Below, in pieces: positions 6,469 through 11,042 of a DNA stretch of 11,042 nucleotides (positions within the stretch are counted from its first letter, which is position 1; the number at the start of each line of letters is the position of its first letter). The DNA is taken from assembly GCA_947458305.1 (NCBI GenBank), contig CANGZO010000061.1, positions 1-11,042 on the forward strand, read 5' to 3'. A program made the translations under genes and the position numbers. This stretch comes from Comamonadaceae bacterium (GTDB lineage Bacteria > Pseudomonadota > Gammaproteobacteria > Burkholderiales > Burkholderiaceae_C). The notes under the pieces are model-generated. The model worked only from the letters and a program-made list of their open reading frames with translations. It had not been told where the DNA came from and did not search any database.

Positions 6469-6861
6469 ATGAAATTCGCCATTAGCAAATATTGCAATAC
6501 TTTGATCATTGCCCTGAAGGGCTTGTCATTCGCTTTCTTGATGATCACATTGTCAGGATGCCAAATCATGGGTGGCGGTGTCATTCCAAGCTCTGAATTT
6601 GAAACATTCACCCCCAAATCTGCAGACCAGCGGATCATGAAGGAAGTCAAACTGCGCTGGGAGGTTCGGGAGGATGTGGCCCAGTACTGTGCAAAATCCA
6701 TTGGCATGGGCCGCGAGCAGGCCTACATCACCCCACCCTTGGCTTGTGCAGTGTGGCATGTGGCCAGCAAAGAATGTGTGATCGTGACCGGGACACGCAC
6801 AAACCATGTGGCACTGGGCCATGAGGTGCGCCATTGTTTCGAAGGCCATTTCCACAAGTAA
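6469..6861 (+). CDS. Small putative lipoprotein with HExxH-like motif, function unknown
   Basis: A 130-residue protein from the ATG at 6469; an ATG at 6457 would add four residues, and neither has a convincing Shine-Dalgarno. It opens with a signal peptide: a lysine-containing start, a hydrophobic core ending FAFLMITLSG, and lipobox LSGC with Cys31 as the lipidation site. It is therefore expected to be membrane-anchored in the periplasm or outer membrane. The mature part has four cysteines (74, 93, 103, 123), enough for two disulfides, and ends with GHEVRHCFEGHFH (117-129). That contains HExxH (His118, Glu119, His122) plus Glu125, His127 and His129, resembling a zinc-metallopeptidase site. 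It is too short for a recognised peptidase fold, so catalysis is only a possibility. I do not recognise a named family. Its start region is richer in A+T than its neighbours. It is divergent from tex and convergent with the SDR gene. Confidence 0.8.
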   Translation: MKFAISKYCNTLIIALKGLSFAFLMITLSGCQIMGGGVIPSSEFETFTPKSADQRIMKEVKLRWEVREDVAQYCAKSIGMGREQAYITPPLACAVWHVASKECVIVTGTRTNHVALGHEVRHCFEGHFHK

Positions 6862-6865
6862 GAAT

Positions 6866-6882
6866 GTCCCCGCGTTGGGGAC
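6866..6882. terminator. Hairpin 1 of 3 after the lipoprotein gene
   Basis: GTCCCC (6866-6871) and GGGGAC (6877-6882) are perfect 6-bp arms around a 5-nt loop, starting 4 nt after the TAA of the lipoprotein gene. No T-tract follows, but the position suggests transcription termination or 3'-end protection. Confidence 0.55.
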
Positions 6883-6884
6883 GC

Positions 6885-6901
6885 AAGGCGCCTATCGCCT
6901 T
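6885..6901. terminator. Hairpin 2 of 3, AAGGCG-CCTAT-CGCCTT
   Basis: Perfect 6-bp arms (6885-6890, 6896-6901) with a 5-nt loop follow hairpin 1 after 2 nt. On the plus strand the A-rich/T-rich arm ends (AA...TT) are mildly terminator-like, and the dyad also works for minus-strand transcripts. Confidence 0.55.
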
Positions 6902-6902
6902 G

Positions 6903-6924
6903 GGCCTGAATGCAGGATCAGGCC
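6903..6924. terminator. Hairpin 3 of 3, overlapping the SDR stop codon
   Basis: GGCCTGA (6903-6909) and TCAGGCC (6918-6924) are perfect 7-bp arms around an 8-nt loop. The right arm contains the stop codon of the minus-strand SDR gene (6918-6920). It follows hairpin 2 after 1 nt. Confidence 0.5.
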
Positions 6925-7823
6925 GAACGAAGGGCTTTTCTTAGGCCTTCACCGACATCAGGACGGGCAGCAAAAGGGTCGGGGGGGTTGGTGCCCTGAA
7001 CGATGGCTTCCATGCGGCTTTGCACGTTACCCAACGCTTGGGGGTGGCTGTAGATGTAGAACTGGTCAGCCGCCACCGCGTCAAACACCTTTTGCGCCAC
7101 ATCGGCCGCTGACACCTTGCCACTGCTCACAGCTTTGTCACTTTGCGCTTGGCCAATCAGTTGGCTGGCGGTGGCTTTTTCTGCAGGCAGGTCGGCTGGG
7201 CGGTTGCGGTGGCTTTGGCTGATGCCGGTGGGCACAAAGTAAGGGCACAGCACGCTGGCGCTGACCTGGTCTGACACCAGATGCAGGTCTTGGTAGAGGG
7301 TTTCGGTCAGGGACACCACGGCGTGTTTGCTGACGTTGTAGATGCCCATGTTGGGCGGGGTGAGCAAGCCGGCCATGCTGGCGGTGTTGACGATGTGGCC
7401 GCGATAAGCGGGGTCAGCCTTGGCAGCTTCGAGCATCATGGGGGTGAACAGGCGCACGCCGTGCACCACGCCCCAGAGGTTGACGCCCAGCACCCATTCC
7501 CAGTCAGCCACGGAGTTTTCCCACACCAAGCCCCCTGCCCCCACGCCCGCGTTATTGAAAACGAAGTGGGGTGCGCCAAAGCGTGCTTTGACATCGGCCG
7601 CCAGTTGCTCCATGGCCTGGGCGTTCGACACGTCCACCTTGCGGGCCAGCACCAGAGCCCCTTGGGAGGTCATTTCGGCTGATGCTTTGTCCAGTGCGTC
7701 TTGCTGCACATCCACCAACACCAGGTTCATGCCCAGCTTGGCACCGATGCGTGCGCATTCCAGACCAAAGCCTGAACCTGCACCGGTCAGGACTGCAGTT
7801 TTGCCTTTGAAGTTCTCGATCAT
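6918..7823 (-). CDS. SDR family oxidoreductase (classical type)
   Basis: A 301-residue NAD(P)-dependent short-chain dehydrogenase/reductase. It shows cofactor loop TGAGSGFG (13-20), NNAG (90-93), and the catalytic tetrad Asn115 (GVNLWG), Ser149 (NTASMAG), Tyr162 and Lys166 (YNVSK). Asp38 after the second beta strand (VLVDV) would favour NAD(H) by SDR convention, which is an inference. At about 300 residues it is longer than the 250-residue norm; the additional sequence is C-terminal (about 235-301) and probably shapes the substrate pocket. Its ATG overlaps the preceding GST gene's TGA as ATGA, with AAAAAGG upstream inside that gene, so the two are translationally coupled. It is the last gene of the right-hand cluster. 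The substrate is unknown. Confidence 0.92.
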   Translation of the reverse strand: MIENFKGKTAVLTGAGSGFGLECARIGAKLGMNLVLVDVQQDALDKASAEMTSQGALVLARKVDVSNAQAMEQLAADVKARFGAPHFVFNNAGVGAGGLVWENSVADWEWVLGVNLWGVVHGVRLFTPMMLEAAKADPAYRGHIVNTASMAGLLTPPNMGIYNVSKHAVVSLTETLYQDLHLVSDQVSASVLCPYFVPTGISQSHRNRPADLPAEKATASQLIGQAQSDKAVSSGKVSAADVAQKVFDAVAADQFYIYSHPQALGNVQSRMEAIVQGTNPPDPFAARPDVGEGLRKALRSA

Positions 7824-8755
7824 GGGGAAACCTTTTTCAATGTGAAGCCCACACGGGGGAAGTGAACATGGACGGTGCCCGCGCGTTCATCGCTGCGGCG
7901 CAAGGTGTATCGGGTCTGTGTCGCCGCAACCAGCTCGCCTTGGGTGGGCTCCAACCCAAAGTTATCAGAGGCGATCACGACCTGGTTGCCCAGGGCGATG
8001 CCGTGCTCATCCTGGAAGACCTCGGCCTGAACAGCGACAGGCGTTGAAATGCGGGCGGTTTGCAAGGCTTCTGCAGCGCTGCATTTGCCGGGTGTGCCGT
8101 GGCCGATGGCCTTCATGCGCGCCATCCAGCTTTGAACTTCGGGCGTTGCCTCCAAAATGCCCGCCAAAGCGGGTGTGCGCTCTTGCGTGAACCACAGCGG
8201 GTGATAAAACGCAAAGTCCGCCACACAAGGCTGGGTGCCGAACAAAAAGTCTTGACCGTCCAGCATGCTGCCGATGCGGCGCAGATAAATCTTGTAAGTG
8301 CCGGTGGCGTCCGACGATGCCATTCGGGCTGCGCCACTGCGCATGGCGGTGCGGTCGGCCACAAAGGCCTGCACGCCCTCAGCGGGTACGCCCGCAAACA
8401 CCTGTGCCACGCCAGCGGGCTGAAAGTTGTAGGCCATCGACGCCGTGAACAACGCACTGTCGGCCCATTGCGCCACGATGCGCGCCGCGCCCTGGACGGC
8501 TTCGGGGTACAACGTTGGCGTGGGTGCCCATTGTTCCAGCACATCGCAAATGAGCGCGGTGTCGCAGTAAATGTCCGCGCCGATCTGCAGCACCGGGGTT
8601 TTGCGGTAACCACCCGTCAGCGCCGTCAGGTCAGGCTTGGGCATGACCATCGGGATGAACACACTCTTCCAGGCCAGTTGCTTGTGGCCCAGAATCAACC
8701 TGACCTTTTCTGCAAAAGGCGAAGTCGGGTAGTGGTGAAGGATCAGATCGGACAT
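7820..8755 (-). CDS. Glutathione S-transferase family protein with extra C-terminal domain
   Basis: A 311-residue protein. Residues 1-80 form a thioredoxin-like GST N-domain: HHYPTSPFAEKVRLILG (7-23), with Ser12 as a plausible thiolate-stabilising residue, the cis-proline region KTPVLQIG (52-59), and the glutathione gamma-glutamyl contact region around CDTALI (64-69). An all-helical GST C-domain runs to about 220, including FLFGTQPCVADF (170-181, the 'N-cap box' zone). About 75 further residues (236-311) are beta-rich, with DNFGLEPTQGELV (264-276) and VHFPRVGF (297-304); GSTs normally end near 200-230. Members could conjugate or reduce electrophiles with glutathione. It starts 10 nt after the oxidoreductase stop, with GAGG overlapping that stop. 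The extra segment is recalled from other proteobacterial GST-like proteins but has no function I can name. Confidence 0.87.
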   Translation of the reverse strand: MSDLILHHYPTSPFAEKVRLILGHKQLAWKSVFIPMVMPKPDLTALTGGYRKTPVLQIGADIYCDTALICDVLEQWAPTPTLYPEAVQGAARIVAQWADSALFTASMAYNFQPAGVAQVFAGVPAEGVQAFVADRTAMRSGAARMASSDATGTYKIYLRRIGSMLDGQDFLFGTQPCVADFAFYHPLWFTQERTPALAGILEATPEVQSWMARMKAIGHGTPGKCSAAEALQTARISTPVAVQAEVFQDEHGIALGNQVVIASDNFGLEPTQGELVAATQTRYTLRRSDERAGTVHVHFPRVGFTLKKVSP

Positions 8756-8765
8756 GCGGCCAGCC

Positions 8766-9782
8766 TCAGACCAGCTTGACCAGTTGCTTGCCGAAGTTCT
8801 TGCCTTTGAGCAAACCCAAGAATGCCTCGGGTGCAGCGGCCAAGCCTTGGGCCACGGATTCGCGGGGGCGCAGTTTGCCGGTACCGACCAATGTGCCCAG
8901 TTCTTGCAGGGCCTCGGGCCAGACTTCCATGTGTTCGCTGACGATGAAGCCTTCGATCTTCATGCGGTTGACCAAAATCAGGGCCGGGTTGGCCATGGGC
9001 AGCGGAGCGCCGTCGTAGCCGGCGATCATGCCGCAAACGGCGATGCGTGCGAAAGCGTTGGTGCGCAACATCACCGCGTCCAGCACCATCCCACCCACGT
9101 TTTCAAAGTGGCCGTCGATGCCGTTCGGGCAAGCTTCGCGCAGGGCCTTGGACAGGCTGATGTAGTCCTTGTGTTCTTTGTAGTCAATGCAGGCGTCAAA
9201 ACCGAGTTCGTTGACCACGTAATCGCACTTGTCTTTGCCGCCTGCGATGCCGACCACGCGGCAGCCACGCGCTTTGGCCAATGCGCCATAGGCGCTGCCC
9301 ACTGCGCCGCTGGCCGCGCTCACCGTGACGGTTTCGCCTGCTTTGGGCGCAATGATTTTGACCAGGCCGTACCATGCTGTCACGCCGGGCATGCCGACTG
9401 CGCCCAGGTAATGCGACAGCGGTACATGGGTGGTGTCGACCTTGCGCAGTGCGCCGACCACGGTCGCATCGACCACGCTGAACTCTTGCCAGCCTCCCAT
9501 GCCGACCACTTGGTCACCGGCTTTGAACTTGGGGTGGCGGCTGTCCACCACTTCGCCCACGGTGCCACCGATCATGACCTCGCCCAGGGGTTGGGGAACG
9601 GCGTAACTTTTGCTCTCGTTCATGCGCCCACGCATGTACGGGTCCAGGCTCAAGAAATGGTGGCACACCAAAACCTGGCCGTCTTGCAGCTCGGGCAGTG
9701 GCACCTCGATCAATTTGAAGTTTTGTGCAGTGGCTTCGCCTTGGGGGCGGTTGTCAAGGACGATGCGGTGGTTCAAGGGCAT
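8766..9782 (-). CDS. NADP-dependent oxidoreductase (zinc-independent MDR, CurA/2-alkenal reductase type)
   Basis: A 338-residue medium-chain reductase of the leukotriene B4 dehydrogenase / curcumin reductase branch, which reduces the C=C bond of alpha,beta-unsaturated ketones and aldehydes with NADPH. Diagnostic segments are LSLDPYMRGRM (44-54), the NADPH loop AASGAVGS (156-163), GIAGGKDKCDYV (178-189) and the 'FENVGG' strand (226-231). The catalytic-zinc ligand set of classical MDR alcohol dehydrogenases is not evident, as expected for this branch. The ATG at 9782 gives the family N-terminus (MPLNHRIVLDNRP) and has GGAG 9 nt upstream; the frame stays open to about 9893, but that stretch overlaps the thioesterase gene and looks unrelated. 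It lies between thioesterase (32-nt gap) and GST. The natural substrate is unknown. Confidence 0.92.
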   Translation of the reverse strand: MPLNHRIVLDNRPQGEATAQNFKLIEVPLPELQDGQVLVCHHFLSLDPYMRGRMNESKSYAVPQPLGEVMIGGTVGEVVDSRHPKFKAGDQVVGMGGWQEFSVVDATVVGALRKVDTTHVPLSHYLGAVGMPGVTAWYGLVKIIAPKAGETVTVSAASGAVGSAYGALAKARGCRVVGIAGGKDKCDYVVNELGFDACIDYKEHKDYISLSKALREACPNGIDGHFENVGGMVLDAVMLRTNAFARIAVCGMIAGYDGAPLPMANPALILVNRMKIEGFIVSEHMEVWPEALQELGTLVGTGKLRPRESVAQGLAAAPEAFLGLLKGKNFGKQLVKLV

Positions 9783-9814
9783 GTTAAAAAACTCCGGTGT
9801 AAAAAAAGAAAAAA
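9783..9814 (-). promoter_or_regulatory. T-rich intercistronic gap with ribosome binding site
   Basis: On the minus strand this gap has three T-runs (complement of A-runs 9809-9814, 9801-9807 and 9786-9791) between the thioesterase stop and the oxidoreductase start. GGAG (9792-9795) lies 9 nt before the ATG. Just upstream, GGCAA/TTGCC (9825-9835) is a tight dyad with a 1-nt centre. The combination could give partial termination or slippage, but the stem is poor. Confidence 0.45.
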
Positions 9815-10246
9815 TCAATCGGTTGGCAAGTTGCCCGAAGGTTGGGTGTTGTGGCGCGCCATGTATTTGAAGGTGCCAGTGGCATGGGCACACAAGCGCC
9901 CTTCTGCATCAAAAATGCGGCCTTCGGTGAAAGCCATGCTGCGGGTGCGGTGCATCAGTTGTCCTAGGGCCTTCAATTGTTGACCTGTGGCCACTTTGGC
10001 GGGCCGCATGAAGCTGGTTTTCATCTCGATGGTGACCACGCCCATGCTCACCTCGACACTGCGGGCAGCAGTGGCCATGACCACATCCAGCAGCGCCATC
10101 ACCGCGCCGCCGTGCGTGACATCAAACGAGTTGAGGTGTTCTGGCTTGGGTGCGTAATGAAGTTCGGATTGACCGCCTTCGAATTTTTCCAGAGTGAAGC
10201 CCAGATGCTCCACAAACGGTATGGTCGCGCCGAAAGGAATGCTCAT
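9815..10246 (-). CDS. PaaI-type hotdog-fold thioesterase
   Basis: A 143-residue single-domain hotdog protein of the PaaI/YbgC-like acyl-CoA thioesterase group, which hydrolyses acyl- or aryl-CoA thioesters. The core signature is HLNSFDVTHGGAVMALLD (37-54), with HGG (45-47) before the central helix and Asp54 on it as the usual catalytic acid position. The second strand pair includes VTIEMKTSFMRPA (71-83). The ATG at 10246 (MSIPFGATIPFVEHLGF) is preferred to an in-frame TTG at 10261, which would add five residues; neither has a good Shine-Dalgarno. It starts 18 nt after the SDR stop and probably depends on that gene's translation. CoA-ester specificity cannot be read, but the setting among dehydrogenases suggests release of an acyl-CoA intermediate. 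Confidence 0.9.
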   Translation of the reverse strand: MSIPFGATIPFVEHLGFTLEKFEGGQSELHYAPKPEHLNSFDVTHGGAVMALLDVVMATAARSVEVSMGVVTIEMKTSFMRPAKVATGQQLKALGQLMHRTRSMAFTEGRIFDAEGRLCAHATGTFKYMARHNTQPSGNLPTD

Positions 10247-10264
10247 GCTGTTTCTGGCCAAGAA

Positions 10265-11042
10265 TCAACCACCAATGATGGCGCTGACACCACCGTCCAC
10301 CGCCAGCCATTGACCGGTGATGTGCTTGCCGGCGTCGGATGCGAACAAAACCGCCAAACCCTTGAGGTCTTCGTCATCGCCCAAACGGCGCAAAGGTGCG
10401 CCCTGAGCCATCTTGTCGGCACCCATTTTTTCGAGCAGACCATGCGTCATTTTGCTGGGGAAAAAGCCCGGACAAATGGCGTTCACGGTGATGCCGTGTT
10501 CGCCCCATTCGCCCGCCAAAGCCCGGGTGAAGTTGACCACCGCCCCTTTGGAGGTGTTGTAGGCAATCGTCTTCATCTCGGTCGGGTTGCCAGCCAGGCC
10601 AGCAATGGAGGCCACATTCAGAATGCGGCCCTTTCCGCGCGGGATCATGCAGCGCTTGGCCACCTCTTGCGAGAGGATGAAGTACCCGCGAACATTCAGG
10701 TTCATGACCTTGTCCCACGCGGCCACGGGGTGTTCTTCGGCGGGCGCGCCCCAAGTGGCCCCCGCGTTGTTGACCAAGATATCGATGGGCCCCATGCGCT
10801 CCATGGTTTCTGCTGCCAGGCGGCGGATGTCTTCTTCCTTGCCGCAGTCGGCGGCGATCCAACGGGCGTCGATGCCTGCGGCTTGCAGTTCGGCGGCGGC
10901 TTGCTCCAAATCTGCGGCTTTGCGCGAGCTCAGCATGATCTTGGCACCGGCCTCACCCAGAGCGTGGGCCATTTGGAGGCCCAGGCCACGAGAGCCGCCT
11001 GTGACCAAGGCGACTTGACCGGTCAAGTCGAACAATTGTTGG
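10265..11042 (-). CDS. SDR family oxidoreductase, 5' end outside window
   Basis: About 256 residues are visible, which is near the full SDR length. The frame remains open through the right edge (two CAA codons precede 11035), and related proteins begin a few residues before 'LFDLTGQVALVTGG', so the true start lies just outside. A TTG at 11035 is the only in-window start option and is unlikely. Numbering from 11035: cofactor loop TGGSRGLG (12-19), NNAG (89-92), Asn114 (LNVRG), Ser143 (NVASIAG), Tyr159 and Lys163 (YNTSKG), then the PG motif (189-190). Arg38 in SSRK after the second strand favours NADP(H) by SDR convention. The sequence resembles 3-oxoacyl-ACP reductase/gluconate-5-dehydrogenase-like SDRs; exact substrate unknown. 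It is the first visible gene of the right-hand cluster, which may extend further upstream. Confidence 0.92.
   Translation of the reverse strand, partial: QQLFDLTGQVALVTGGSRGLGLQMAHALGEAGAKIMLSSRKAADLEQAAAELQAAGIDARWIAADCGKEEDIRRLAAETMERMGPIDILVNNAGATWGAPAEEHPVAAWDKVMNLNVRGYFILSQEVAKRCMIPRGKGRILNVASIAGLAGNPTEMKTIAYNTSKGAVVNFTRALAGEWGEHGITVNAICPGFFPSKMTHGLLEKMGADKMAQGAPLRRLGDDEDLKGLAVLFASDAGKHITGQWLAVDGGVSAIIGG

Noticed and set aside
9783..9893. 37-residue N-terminal extension of the NADP-dependent oxidoreductase
   Set aside because: It would overlap the thioesterase coding region and translates the poly-T gap; the ATG at 9782 has a Shine-Dalgarno and the family N-terminus.
8754..9983. Plus-strand reading frame of 409 codons across the oxidoreductase and thioesterase genes
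   Set aside because: It spans two well-supported genes on the other strand, contains no domain, and has the His/Ala/Gln-rich look of an antisense frame.

Overview
The window reads as ordinary chromosome from a GC-rich betaproteobacterium, most likely Burkholderiales and probably a Comamonadaceae member (Limnohabitans/Rhodoferax/Polaromonas type). That placement is an inference from codon use, overall GC and the character of the protein families. No transposase, integrase, tRNA, rRNA, CRISPR array or phage gene was seen.

Layout. (1) At the left edge the first codons of a probable alpha/beta-hydrolase (minus strand, cut by the window) diverge from an iron-containing alcohol dehydrogenase (329-1465, plus). 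Their ~220-bp spacer holds three short inverted repeats. (2) A tight minus-strand cluster runs from 6254 down to 1515: tex (S1 RNA-binding transcription accessory protein), a patatin-like lipid hydrolase, a DUF1330 protein and trhO (tRNA U34 hydroxylase). The gaps are 5, 9 and 28 nt, and one stop codon lies inside the next Shine-Dalgarno, so this is almost certainly one transcription unit. (3) A ~210-bp AT-rich spacer with a structured segment separates tex from a small plus-strand lipoprotein gene (6469-6861). That protein has an HExxH-like motif and is the least familiar gene here. (4) A second minus-strand cluster runs from beyond the right edge down to 6918: SDR oxidoreductase (5' end outside the window), PaaI-type hotdog thioesterase, zinc-independent NADP-dependent oxidoreductase, GST-like protein with an extra C-terminal domain, and a second SDR. 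It meets the lipoprotein gene tail to tail at a set of three consecutive hairpins.

How the genes may work together. The right-hand cluster combines two SDRs, an acyl-CoA thioesterase, an enone/alkenal-type reductase and a GST. It looks like a peripheral catabolic or detoxification module acting on acyl-CoA or carbonyl intermediates; the substrate cannot be read from sequence. The tex cluster pairs two RNA-directed functions (Tex, TrhO) with a lipid hydrolase and a small DUF1330 protein; the functional link is unclear. No clearly new multi-gene system was found. The best leads are the HExxH lipoprotein, the extra domain on the GST, the strong hairpin at the end of tex, and the structured intergenic regions.
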